From Xiphydria camelus (lineage: Eukaryota > Arthropoda > Insecta > Hymenoptera > Xiphydriidae), in the NCBI GenBank assembly GCA_963678675.1, contig OY783198.1:12782580-12846579 (forward strand): a DNA stretch of 64,000 nt, written 5' to 3'. Numbering within the stretch: the stretch's first letter is position 1; each line of letters starts with the position of its first letter. Positions 1 through 11,081 of this stretch are shown here, piece after piece. Under the pieces are notes generated by a model. The model was given only the letters and a program-made list of their open reading frames with translations, did not search any database and had not been told where the DNA came from. A program made the translations under genes and the position numbers.

Positions 1-251
1 GTCAACTAAGAGCCGACCGATCTCTAACGGGATCACCCTAGTGGTGGGGTCAAACACCACCGGTGTTCCCCCAGCCTTATTCCCCAATGCCGTAACCGTG
101 CCCCAAGGCTGCATGGCACCAGGGGAGTGGTGTTCGGAACGGAACCCTCTGGGCACCAGGCCGAACCCAGTTGTATTGCAGGCCTTACGACGGTAACCGG
201 GGCTCTGCCGTCGCGGACCTTTGGTTTCCCTAGGTTCTCGTGGGAACACAA
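1..251 (+). promoter_or_regulatory. Structured 5' UTR of copy A1
   Basis: Untranslated leader shared with A2 (6094-6453) and A3 (8284-8636). It has several potential hairpins. The best, at about 192-216, has the stem CGACGG/CCGTCG around a conserved loop. The same position reads CGCTGG/CCAGCG in A2 and CGGTGG/CCACCG in A3, so base pairs change together while pairing is kept. A second stem, CACCA/TGGTG, is kept without change. The hairpin ends about 35 bases before ORF1. Function is inferred only: translation entry, a self-cleaving 5' ribozyme, or RNP recognition. Confidence 0.6.
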
Positions 252-2412
252 ATGGAACAAACAAACAACAAAACTGATGAGGGGCGTACGGAGAGATCCG
301 ACGGGCCTAGCTCTGGGAGAAACTCCGGGGCCAGCTCGCGAGGAAACTCGCCAGGTAGGGGGAGTAGTACCGCGGTGGTGCCGGAAATGGACGATGTCCT
401 GGCCGGCCTAGAGGAGAGGGTGGCGCCTGGTGACCGGACTCCCATGCGTGGAGGTGAGGTGGGGATGGAGCTCGATTCGCCCTCTCTGGGGATGGGGAGG
501 GCCGGAGCAAGGGTTATCAAGCGACTGGCTTCCTCTAGCTCGGAGGGAGAAGGGCGCGGTCCGATGCTTCCGCCCCCTACCCCTAGGGGAAAGGGAAGGG
601 GAAGGGTAGCGGCGCGCCGCACCCGTGCGAAGACGGCTAAACAACGCCGCGAAGAGGAGGAGGAGGTGGCAGACCAATCCTCCACGGAAACATCTGGGGC
701 TGAGGCCGGGTTCCCAGGTTTCCAGAGCATGGACGCCGTTGCAGTAGGGGAGTCCCTGCGGCAATGGATTAAAGTGATTGGGGAGGTTCGGACCAAGAGT
801 AAGAACCTCAAAGGCGGCATGAAGAAGCAGCTTAGGCTGGCCGAAGAGAGAATTGTCCAGCGGTTAGCAGCCCTGGTCGAGCGCGCAATCGAGAAGGGAG
901 ACCCTGCCCTTCTCCGATCGCGTAACGAGGAACTCTCCCGTCGGCTAGCTGAGGCAGAGAGGACGAACGAGCAGCTGCGGGAGGAGATGCGCGAGGCCCG
1001 ATCGTCTCGTGTATCCCCGAAGTCTCCGCCGAGGAAGAGATCCCGCAGTGTTCGTACGGACTCAGAGACTGAGGGCACGGTCGAGATGCCCTCCCCCACC
1101 CCCGTGGTGGGAAGGGCCTCGGCAGTTAAGGGGAAAAGTGTTCAGGACGCTGGGAAGGGTAAGGGGAAAGCGGTGACGGCTTCTCCGCTCCCACCGCAGC
1201 TCTCTCCTGTAACCGGTTTCAGTGCGGCAGTTAAGACCCCAATAGGGGGCTCTATGCCAGGGCCGTTTTCGCTGGCCGGCCGACAAGCGACGCAAAGGTA
1301 GGAGATAGCCAACCAATTGAAGAGGGTCGATCAGCAGATCAACACGCTGATCGCCCTCCGCGAGGAAATCCTCCTGGGTTCGGCTAGCCCCTGGGGACCG
1401 GCCGAAACCGGGGGGAGTGTTGCGCGATACAGCCGAGAGCTGCCCAAAATCAGGAGGGATGAGGTGTTAGACTGACCCATCCCCCCGGGTCCGTCCACGT
1501 TCCCGGCGCTTGGGGGACCTTCTGCGGAGGAGGACGTCTGGCGAGAGGTGTTATCCTCAAGCCAGAAAAAGAAGATAAAAAGGAGGGCTGCGAAGGCGGC
1601 CCAGGGGGCGAGGAATGAGGTGACGCAGCCTACGGCCACGAGTGCGGGCCTTTCTGCCGGCACTCCCCTTCGGGGGGCCAGCCGGAGGATCCCGCGGTCG
1701 GCGGTTGTAACGATTACTGGGAAGGGGGAGGATTTCTCATACAAATCCGCGATCTTGGAAGCCCAGGAAAAGATCAGCCTGGAGGAGCTTGGTATCGACG
1801 CGCCGAAAATTACCAAGGCTCAGACCAAGGCGGTAAAGATTACCATCAAAGGCGACGAGGCCCATAGCAAGGCGAGACTCCTCGTGGAGCAGCTGGGGAA
1901 CGTTTTTGGCGACAGGGCCAAGGTGCGGGCCCCCACCAAATTGGCGGAGGTCCGTATTCTGGAACTGGACGACTCGGCCTCCCCAGAGGCTATAGCGATG
2001 GCAGTCAGCCGGGTCGCGGGGTGCGCCCCGGAGGAAATCAGGGTTGGGGCGATAAAGCCTATGAGGCGTGGTCTATTTATGACCAGCCTCATTTACAGCA
2101 GGCAAAATGAGGATTGGGTGGACGGTCGCCAGGATCGAGTTCTTGGCTGCGCAGCCCCTCCAGTGCTTCAAGTGCTGGGGGTATGGCCATGTGCGGGCCG
2201 TCTGCCCAGACCCCATCGACAGGAGAGGAACCTCTTTCAACTGTGGTACGCAGGGCCACACGGCGGGTGACTGCACTTTTGAGGCGAGGTGTGTTGTGTG
2301 CTACGGTGCTGGGAAGCCATACAACCACCGAATGACGAGCGCTTCGTGCCCTTCGCTGCCGGCAACATCCCAGGATCGGAGACCTGACACCAAAGGCCCT
2401 CGCAATGGCTAA
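252..2412 (+). pseudogene. ORF1 (gag-like, CCHC knuckles), A1, broken
   Basis: Gag-like ORF1 of the A family, which would bind the element RNA and form the RNP. The start at 252 is the first ATG after the leader and matches the A3 start. The N-terminal part is basic and Ser/Gly-rich, followed by acidic and coiled regions, then a conserved module around 1690-2085 and zinc knuckles from about 2160 (CFKCWGYGHVRAVC, then FNCGTQGHTAGDC, then CVVCYGAGKPYNHR). Damage seen: TAG at 1299-1301 and TGA at 1473-1475, where A2 has sense codons, and a short deletion with frame change near 2085-2105. The stop overlaps the ORF2 start in ATGGCTAA (2405-2412), as in A2 and A3, suggesting termination-reinitiation. 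Confidence 0.85.
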
Positions 2413-5400
2413 GGTAGTCCAGGTCAATCTAAACCGCAGTTGTGGGGCGCAGGATCTGTGCATCCAGCACATGCGGGAGTGGGGAGTGAACCTGGCTATC
2501 CTTTCGGAGCCACATCATCCCGGATTCCACATACTGGTTCCCGGACCGAACGGCCCTCGCGGCAATATTCTGGCGGGACACGGCCCCCCTCCCCTGTGTA
2601 CTGCGACACAGAGGGCGGGGATTCGTGGTCGTAACATGCGGAGGAGCGGTGATTATAGTCTGCTATTTCTCCCCCAATCTCCACCTTAGGGAATACGAAG
2701 AGGCTCTTGAGGAACTAAAGAGCGAAGTCGGCCGGCACAGGGGGGTCCCCCTCCTGATTGCCGGAGACTTTAACGGCAGGTCGCGTTCGTGGGGATGCCG
2801 AGGCACCAACGCCCGTGGCGAGAGGATCTTGGGCCTCATGGCGGAGCTGGATCTGGCTCTCATCAATGTAGGCACAGCCCCTACGTGCGTCCGTGCGGCG
2901 GGGTCCTCGGTCGTCGACCTGACGTGGGCCTCCCGGAACCTGTGCCGTCGTATTACAGGCTGGAGGGTGCTAGAGGGCGACCGGGTTGAGTCGCTCTCGG
3001 ATCACCGGTATATCGTTTACACTATGGCGCCGCCTTGCTGGCCAGTCGCTGGTAGGGAAGTCCGGTTGAGGAGGTCGGACCTCGGCCCTCGATGGTCCAA
3101 GGCGTCCTTCGACCCGGACATGTTTGGAGCGGCCTTGGCTGTGGGTTTCTGGAAACTGGACTCCCTGAACGTGGCCCCAGACCGGTCAGTCGACGAATGG
3201 GCTCAACGACTGGTCGAAATTGTCACGCAGGCTTGCGATATTGCGGCCTCCCGAGCTCGGGCGTCAACGGGTTCGAGGAACACCTATTGGTGGTCCCCCC
3301 CTACTCGCGGTGCTCAGAAAGTCGTGCATAAAGACACGAAGGAAACTGCAACGCACAAACCGCCGGCGTTCCACGGACCTGGAAGCCGTTGGAGCTCTCC
3401 GTGACGAACTCAAGGGAAGACGCCAGGCGTTCCGAAAGGAAATACGCCGTGCCCGCGCGTTGGCATGGGCCCAATTGGTCAACGATCTTGATATCGACCC
3501 TTGGAGTCGGGCCTACAAGATGGTTATGGGGAAGCTCCGGGCCAGTGCCCCCTCGGCAACCGAAACGAAGCCTCTAGAGGAGGCCTACAAGGTGATCAGT
3601 AGGCTCTTCCCTAGAACACCAGATGGGACATCACCAAATGTAGGACGGGACCCCCACCTCCTCTCCAAGGTGGAGATGATGGAGACCTTCACCTGAACGC
3701 GCTTGTCGGGAAGAAGGCAAAGTCTTCGGCCCCAGGGCCGGATGGTATCCGGGCTGGGTGGTGGTACTCCGCCACGGAGGAGGCCCTAGATGAGCTGGCC
3801 AAGATCTATAAGAGGTGTCTCCGGGTCGGACGATTTCCAGCGCGCTGGAAATCGTCCAACCTGGTTCTCATTCCTAAAGGATCCGGCGAGGAAAGCAAGG
3901 GCAAATTTAGGCCAATCTGCTTAATAGACGATGTTGGCAAGGGCCTGGAGAGAATTATAGTGGACAGGATCCAGGGGAGCCTTAACAGCCTCCCCGGGCA
4001 TGGGCTCTCCAGTAGCCAGTTTGGTTTTCGGCCAAGGCTCTGTACCCTGGACGCTATGTTCGTTGTTAAGGGCTTTGCGGAAGAGGCTAGCGAGGCGGGG
4101 GAGGTCGTTCTGGTAGTTGCAATCGACATCCAGAACGCCTTCAACACGCTACCATGGGGGAGCATTATTGCTCAGATGGTGAGTAAGGGGTTGCCCTCCT
4201 ATCTCGTTACCATAGTCCGGGACTACCTCAGCAAACGTACCATCAGGTTCCTGGGGGAGGATGGTGAAGTGCACACCTGTGATGTCCGGGCCGGTGTTCC
4301 GCAGGGCTCCGTTTTGGGGCCTCTCCTGTGGAACATCGCCTACGACTACGTCCTCGATGCGGAGGTCCTTCATGGGTATAAGGTGGTCGCCTATGCGGAC
4401 GACACGCTGATCGTGGCCCGTTGTCGGGATCCCAGAAGTGCTGCACTTTTGGCCGCGAGACAGGTGGGAGCGGTAGCTCATCGTATCCGCGAACTTGGAC
4501 TAAAAATAGCCCCCTCGAAAACCGTGGCTATGTGGTTTGGTGCGACGGCCCGTTTAGAAGGGCTTACAGTTTTCGTTGGCGGGGAGATGATCCTTGTGCA
4601 GCCCTCGATGAAGTATCTTGGGGTGTACTTCGACAGGTCCCTGTCCTTTCGACCCCACTTCGAGTATATCAGGGCTAAGGCCGAGAAAGTCGTTAGCACT
4701 TTATGGAGGGTGCTTCCCAACCTGGGTGGGCCCGGGGAGAAGAGGAGGCGTCTTTACGCCAATGTAGTCCACTCGGTGATGCTCTATGGCGCCTCGCTAT
4801 GGAGTCATCGCCTGAGTGGCTACAAAACCTACCGGGGTCCGTTGCTGGCCGTTCAGCGCCGGATGGCCCTCAGGGTGATCCGGGCATATCGCTCGCTCTC
4901 CCTGGAGGTGACCCTGTTGCTGGCGCGGATACCTCCGCTTCATCTTCTGGCGGAATGCCTTCGCCGGGTCCGCGACCGGGTGCAGGTTTTGCGGGATCAG
5001 GGGGAGGTCTTGCCGGAGAGTAAGACACTCGAGTACAATGGCGGATTACGTTAGAGGGGGAGAACCTCCCGGGTGCGAGGGTGCGCAATGCCATCCTGCC
5101 CGTTTTTGACAGGTGGCTAGACCGTAAACATGGGTGGATGTCATTCCATCTGACGCAACTCAGGGTGGACATGGTTGTTTCGGGGAGTTCCTTTTCAGGA
5201 TTAATCAGGAAGGGACTCCCCGATGCCACCATTGCGTTGAGGAGTTCGACTCTGCCGAACACACCCTGAGTGAGTGCCCTGCCTGGTATCAGGAGAGGGA
5301 GGCGCTGCGCACCCTTGCGGGCGACCCTGTAACGTGGGTACGCTTACTCCCTTGCATGCTCGCAAGCAAGGAGAGTTGGTTTGTAGTAGCCCACTTCGCT

Positions 5401-5478
5401 AAGTAGGTCTTGACTAAGAAGGAGGAGGCCGAGAGGACTAGAGAGACTGCCGGACGCAACCGCCGTGATTTTAGATGA
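2405..5478 (+). pseudogene. ORF2 (endonuclease-RT), A1, broken
   Basis: ORF2 of the A family encodes the enzyme that nicks DNA and copies element RNA. The apurinic-type endonuclease (about 2405-3030) shows VNLNR, LSEPHH, AGDFNGRSRSWGC and LSDHRY. RT (about 3710-4760) shows the SSAPGPDGIRA block, IDIQNAFNTLPW, the VPQGSVLGPLLWN block and YADDTLIV. A CCHC (CHHCVEEFDSAEHTLSEC) follows near 5220-5280. The frame changes at least near 2560-2625, 3290-3310, 3670-3700 and 5050-5130, and TAG interrupts the tail at 5404-5406. It is therefore a pseudogene, though each domain is recognisable. Confidence 0.85.
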
Positions 5479-6080
5479 GGGCGCGTCTATGGGCATTGGT
5501 CTTCTAACGTCCATGGATGCGAGCTTCTGTTCTTTGGCAGGAGTGTTCCCCCTTCTGGCGTGGACGTGTGCTGGTACCGACGTGCCGCGGTTGGTGGGGT
5601 GTCCCCCCACCACCCCCGGTCGGCGGCAATGCGCTTACCGGCACAAAAAATGGACTTGTCATTTCCCGATTGGATGTAGCGTGGGCTGGGTTGGTCGCCC
5701 TGTGGGGGTGGATAGTGCGTATTCCCCCTCCCGAGGCGCCGCGACCCTCCTCCGCCTTTGGCGGTGGCGTCACAGGAAGTGGCGCGTTTGGCGGATGCGC
5801 ATATTCTGCGCCTAAACTTTGGTAGCAGGCAGGGAAATAAAAATTTGGGTAGCTTGTGCTTGTACCCCCATGAGAGTTGTTCTGCAGTATGGCCTTGGGT
5901 CGTTTCCGGGAACTCTCAGATAGGGGAATTTTCGGCTGGAGGCTAGGTTTTAGTGGGTAGGGGGCCCCCGTATTGCACTCGCAGGAAAACATACTGCGGC
6001 GGGGTGTCTCGAGTCCCACACTACCCGGGATTTGCCACCCGGGTGTGCGTCAAAAGCATTTCCCCCTCCTTAAAAAAAAA
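5479..6080 (+). other. 3' UTR and A-tail of copy A1
   Basis: Non-coding tail. The last about 138 bases (5943-6080) match the end of A3 (14916-15053) closely, while the preceding part does not, so the terminal block is the conserved one. It contains a GGGGGCCCCC palindrome (5960-5969), a hairpin CCCGGG/CCCGGG around a TTTGCCA loop (6024-6043), and ends in AAAAAAAAA. Such a 3' structure is a plausible RT recognition signal (inference). Confidence 0.75.
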
Positions 6081-6093
6081 GGCGAGTGGGGTT

Positions 6094-6453
6094 CGTGGTC
6101 GGCCACCTTGACGTGGTGGGGGGCCCAGACTGCGAGCCGTTGGATTTCCTGGTTTAATCCTCCTCTTCTCTGAATAAGAGGCAGGGAGGACGCCCAGGAC
6201 GACCCACGGGAGCAGTCTGCTAAAAGCCCCTGGGTGGCGGGGTGGGGGGCCACCGGTGTCTCCCCGACCTTACGGGGGAGACCAAGGTCAAGGTGTGGGC
6301 AACCGTGCTGAGGACCCGCGTGGCACCAGGGTGTGGTGTCACGAACGGTGCCTTCGGGGTATCGGGCCGAACCCCGTCGTATGCAGGCCTTACGCTGGTA
6401 ACCCGGCTCTGCCAGCGCGGACCGTTTGTTCCGAGGTTCTCGTGGGACTATTA
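6094..6453 (+). promoter_or_regulatory. Structured 5' UTR of copy A2
   Basis: Leader equivalent to those of A1 and A3. It contains the covarying hairpin, here CGCTGG/CCAGCG around TAACCCGGCTCTG, just upstream of the ORF1 ATG at 6454. The first about 140 bases differ more from A3 than the rest does. Confidence 0.6.
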
Positions 6454-8283
6454 ATGGATTCTAAAACTAAAATATATAAGGGGCGTGTGGCGAGATCCGA
6501 TGGGTCTGGCTCTGGGAGGAGTTCCCGGGCCAGCTCGCGAGGAAGCTCGCCTGGAAAGGGGGGAACACCAATGTGGAGCTGGAAAAGGATGATTTCCTGG
6601 CCGGCTTAGAGGAGAGGGAGGTGCCGGGGGACCGGACACCCATGTGCGAGGGTAGCCAACCTGGGGGGAGCGGGACTAACGTGTGCCCGGTCACCCAGGA
6701 AGACGGGATGGAGCTTGACTCGCCCCCTTTGGAGACGATTAGAAGGAGGGCCACCAAGCGACTGGCTTCCTCTGGCTCGGATGAGGAAGCGAAGGGCTTG
6801 ATGCTCCCGTCCCCTACCCCTAAGGGTAGGGGTAGGGAAACGGCGAGGCGAACCCGGGCAGTGACTGCCAGGCAACGCCGTGAAGAGGAGGAGGAGATCG
6901 AACAGTCATCCTCCACGGAGGCTTCCGAGGCTGAGACCGAGCTTCCTAGCTTCCAGAGTATGGACGTCGTTGCCGTGGGGGAGGCTCTGCGGCAATGGAT
7001 TAAAAAGATTGAGGAGGTGAGGACCAAGAGTAGAAACCTTAAAATAGGTATGAAAAAGCAACTCAAGCTGGCCGAAGGGGGAATCGGACAAGGGCTAGCA
7101 GCCTGGTCGAACGCGCGATCGAGAAGGGGGACAATGCTCTTCTCCGATCGCGAAATGAGGCGGTCTCCCGTCGGTTAGCTGAGGTTGAGGGAATGAATGC
7201 GCAGCTGCGGGAGGAGATACGTGAGGCCCGGTCGCTCCGCGTATCTCCGAAGTCTCCGTCGAGGAAGAGATCCCGTAGTGTCCGGACGGACTCTGAGACA
7301 GAAGGTACTATCGAGATGCCCCCCCCCCTGCCACAGTGGTGGGAAGGGCCTCGGCAGTAAAAGGACAAAGTGTGAAGGACGCAGGGAAGGGTAAGGGGAA
7401 AGCGGTAATTGCTGCACCCCCTCCACCCCCACCATAACCCCCTCCTAAAGCGGAATACAGTTCGGTTGTTAAGACCTCAAGAGGGGGCTCTATGCCAGGG
7501 CCGTTTTCGCTTGCCGGCCGTCAAATGGCGCAAAGGTTGGAGGTATCCAACCAGTTGGACAGGATTGATCAGCAGATCAACACGCTGATCGCCCTTCGTG
7601 AAGAAATCCTCTTGGGTTCGGCTGGTCCCCTGGGACCATCCGAGACCAATGAGAGTTCTGTGGGGTGTAGCCGGGAGCTGCCTAGAATCAGCAGCTATGA
7701 GGTATTAGACCGACCCATTCTTCCGGGTCCGCACACGTTTCCGGCGCTTGGGGAGACCACTGCTGGGGAGGACCCCTGGCGAGAGGTGCTCTCTGCAAGC
7801 CAAAAGAAGAAGATGAAGAAGAAGGCTGCGAAGATGGCCCAGGAAGCGAGGAAAGAGGATCACTGGGAAGGGGGAGGAATTCTCCTATAAGTCCGCGATC
7901 CTGGAGGCCCAGGCAAAGATCTCCCTGGAGGAGCTCGGCATTGAGGAGCCAAAGGTTACCAAGACTCAGACCAGGGTGGTCAAAATCACCATCAGAGGCA
8001 ACGAGGCCCAAACTAAGGCGAGACTCCTAGCAGAGAAGTTGGGAGACGTTTTCGGGGGCAGAGCCAGGGTGCGGGCCCCCACCAAAATGGCGGAGGTCCG
8101 TGTCCTGGAACTGGATGATTCGGCCTCCCCGGAGACCATTGCGGTGGCAGTCAGCCGGGTCGCGGGGTGCGCACCGGAGGACATTAGAGTTGGGGCTATT
8201 AAGCCTATGAGGCGGGGCCTATTCATGACCTGGGCCAAACTGCCGGTTGAGGCGGCGGTGAAAGCAGGTACGGCCGGGAAGAT
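6454..8283 (+). pseudogene. ORF1 5' part, A2, broken
   Basis: Gag-like ORF1 starting at the ATG after the conserved leader. The frame changes near 6560-6575, again near 7100, and around 7440-7490 and 7860-7975, so it was already decayed or decayed after A3 entered. The region 7976-8283 carries the conserved module before the zinc knuckles (VKITIRGNEAQTKARLL). The knuckles themselves lie beyond the A3 insertion, at 15070-15300. Confidence 0.8.
8267..8283 (+). repeat. Target-site duplication of A3, left copy
   Basis: GGTACGGCCGGGAAGAT lies immediately before A3 and matches 15054-15070 at 16 of 17 positions. It is A2 ORF1 sequence. Confidence 0.85.
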
Positions 8284-8636
8284 CTCCCCCGTGGTCGGCC
8301 ACCTTGTTATGGTGGGGGAGCTTACGGCTGTCCGCCGTGGCGCTCGGCGGGTGGTAAGCGTCGCGGCGGACGGTTAACTAAGAGCCGACCGATCCTTCCG
8401 GGGATCACCCTTGGTGGTGGGGGTTGTTCGCCACCGGTGTTCCTCCCGACCTTACTGGGGGCCCAAGCCAAGGCGTTAGCGATCGTGCCGAAGGCTGCGT
8501 GGCACCAGGGGTGTGGTGTTTTAAACGGGGCCTTCTGGGTACCGGGCCGCAACCAGTCGTATGCAGGCCTTACGGTGGCAACCGGGGCTCTGCCACCGCG
8601 GACGGTTTATTTCCCTAGGTAATCGTGGGATTCAAA
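8284..8636 (+). promoter_or_regulatory. Structured 5' UTR of copy A3
   Basis: Full leader. Its start CTCCCCCGTGGTCGGCCACC contains a GTGG/CCAC hairpin. A GGTGG/CCACC stem at about 8415-8440 and the covarying hairpin CGGTGG/CCACCG at about 8572-8600 follow. ORF1 starts at 8637. No TATA box is evident; an internal promoter is expected for such elements. Confidence 0.6.
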
Positions 8637-11081
8637 ATGAACATTTATAAACAAAATGACGAAGTTAAGGAGAGGACGAGCGAGGAAAGACATGTTTCGA
8701 AGAGGGGTGGAACCACCTCCAGGAACGTCGCTAGGAGAGGATCGTTAGGATCCAGTAATGGGTCGAGAAGTGGCTCGAGGAGAGGTTCACTGGTGTCGGA
8801 ATTTGTTGGCGAGGGCCGAGTAGCAGAAGAGACCCAGCGACCTGAGTTTGTTGGTGTCAACGTTGGAGTTGACATCGACATAGAAGATGACGCGGCCTTT
8901 ATGGATGGATTAGAGGAAAGGGCGAGGAGATAGTTGGGTACGGAGGGTACCAGGACTCCTCCTTCCCTTCCGGAGGCGACTGGGTTAGGGAACTCAACCA
9001 CTCGCGCAGTGGAAGAAACCCCGATGGGCAGTCCGATAGACGTGGGATCGCCCGTTATTAGGGAGAGGGTGGGCGGACGAGGGGCAAGGAGATTTGTCAC
9101 TTCCCCCTCACCCTCATCAATATCGGATAGTGATGAAGAGGAGATTCCTCCACCCACTAGGAAGACCAGGGCTGCCAGGAAGAAAGCGGCTAAGCCCAAG
9201 GACGAAGGGCAGTCCGATAGGGACCGCTCTGACCGTGAGAGGGGCCCTGCCTCTGATGTGGAAGAGGTCACCGGACCGGAGGACGTAGTGGAGGACTTTC
9301 GAAGAATGGACGCCACAGCCGTAGGGGAAGCCCTAAAGCAGTGGCTAAAAAACATCGAGTTTGTCCGAACGAAAAGTAGAAACCTGAAAGGGATAATGAT
9401 TAAGAAGTTGAGGGTGGCAGGTAATAGCCTGGGAGCAGGATTGTTTGCTCTTGTCGAGAAGGCTGTGGATAAGGCGGATCCCGCCGTTATTCGACAAAAG
9501 AACATAAAGCTGACGTACAAGCTCGACTAGAAGGAGAGGGAAATCTCTCGATTGAAAGAGGAGGTCAGAGCGGCCCGGAGTGTCCGGACCTCTCCGGCCT
9601 CACCTCAAAGGAAGAAGGCCCGTAGTTTGGGATCGGAAGGGGAGGTGGAGATGGAGCAGGTGATGCCCCCTCCCCCTCCCCCTCCCCCTCCATCTCCGGT
9701 TCCCAAAGGTGCGACCCCTAAAAAGGAGGATAGGAGTACGAGGAAGAATGGAGGAGTAGGTAGCAAGAGTGTGAGGACGGAGGGAAATGTTCCCTCTCCC
9801 TCTCCCTCTCCCTCTTCCTCTCCCTCCCCCCCCCCCCTACTAACGCTGGATGGAAGAGCTCGACGTCCGTGAGGGAAGCAACTCCCCTTGAACAGCCGAA
9901 TGCTCTAAAGATTACGGCGGCAAAGGTGGGGGCTGCAGGTTAATCGGGCTCCGGGCGGGCTATGGCGGTCAACGCGGTGGCTGCTGGGCACCTGGAGACG
10001 ATTGATAGGCAGGTCAAGTCATTGATGGCGATTCGGAAGGAAATTCTTTCCGCTTCTGCTCCAATTGTAGAGAGTGCAGCAGTAGTCGCGGGAGGCAGCG
10101 GCGTCCGACCGAGAATTACGGGTTACCAGGCCCTCAGCACTCCGATGGAGACTGTTGAGGTGTCTAGAACTCCACTCCCGGAGGGGCGCAGTGTCAACGA
10201 GGATAATTGGCAGGAAGTTGTCTCTCCCTCGAAGAGGAGGAAGAGGAACAAAAAGAGCAAGAGGCAAACTTCAGAAAATGTGGTGGGTCCGGTCAATCCC
10301 CCAGCCGCAGGGCGGGCATCAGTCCAAAGGCCTCCTCCGCCTCTCCTGAGGGCCAAGAGGAGGATCCCAAGGACGGCAGTAGTTACGATTACTGGTAAGG
10401 GTGAGGGCTTCTCTTACCGTGACGCTGTTGCGGAAGCGGAGGAGAAGATCTCACTCGAGGAGTTAGGCATTGATGAACCTAGGATGAGAAAGGCACAAAC
10501 GAATGCGGTGATGGTAGCCATAAAAGGCGAACAGGCACAAAATAAAGCAGGTCTGCTGGCCGGGAGATTGGCTGAAGTCTTTGGTAATAGGGCCACTATC
10601 AGGGCTCCGACCAAAATGGCCGAGGTTAGGGTCCTGGAGTTGGCCGAATCCGCGACGCCCGAGAAAGTGGCTATCGAGATCAGCAAGGCTAGTGGATGCG
10701 CCCCTGGAGAAGTAAGGGTTAGCGCCATCAAGACGATGAGGAGAGGTCTCTTAATGACCTGGGTTAAGATGCCGGTAGCGGCGGCGGTGCAGGCGAGTAC
10801 TGTTGGCCGAGTGCGCGTCGGCTGGACGATGGCCAAGGTGGAGCTGTTGGAGGCTGCACCGCTCCAGTGCTTTAAGTGCTGGAGATTTGGACATGTCCGG
10901 GCGGCGTGCACTAACCAGGAGGAGAGGAAGGACATGCGAATTTGAAGCACGATGTCTCGTATGTTACGGGGCTGGAAAACCCTATGGGCATAGAATGAGA
11001 GGTCCGAGGTGCCAAGCCGGAGAGAGGACGTCGAGGAGCCAGATTCGGGGGTCTGAGGGAGCACGGCCTAGAAATGGCTAA
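8637..11081 (+). pseudogene. ORF1 (gag-like), A3, broken
   Basis: Gag-like ORF1. An N-terminal Ser/Arg/Gly-rich stretch is followed by acidic Ser-rich, basic and proline-rich low-complexity parts (9660-9690 and 9790-9840), then the conserved module (10370-10800) and the first CCHC knuckle near 10868. In-frame TAG stops occur at 8931-8933 and 9528-9530, and the frame changes between about 9870 and 9962. Near 10920-10945 a deletion removes the second knuckle and shifts the frame; the third (CLVCYGAGKPYGHR) remains. The stop overlaps ORF2 in ATGGCTAA (11074-11081). Confidence 0.85.

Larger units (their letters stand above)
1..6080 (+). mobile_element. R1-clade-like non-LTR retrotransposon, copy A1
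   Basis: Two-ORF LINE whose 5' end is cut by the window edge. Comparison with copy A3 suggests about 85 bases of 5' UTR are missing. It runs through ORF1, ORF2 and a 3' UTR to a nine-A tract at 6072-6080. ORF1 has CCHC knuckles; ORF2 has an apurinic-type endonuclease, RT with YADD, and a terminal CCHC, an arrangement typical of R1-clade elements. Both ORFs are broken, so this copy is dead. It is followed at once by the 5' end of copy A2. Confidence 0.85.
6081..8283 (+). mobile_element. Copy A2, 5' portion (interrupted by A3)
   Basis: Second A-family copy. Its 5' end is near 6094, where sequence similarity to the A3 start begins (GTGGTCGGCCACC); 6081-6093 is a 13-base spacer after the A1 tail. 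It holds the 5' UTR and most of ORF1 up to 8283, where A3 is inserted. The rest continues at 15054. Confidence 0.85.

Noticed and set aside
5520..5830. ORFs of about 100 codons in the A1 3' UTR
   Set aside because: They are not shared with A3 and lack any domain; a chance opening in GC-rich DNA.
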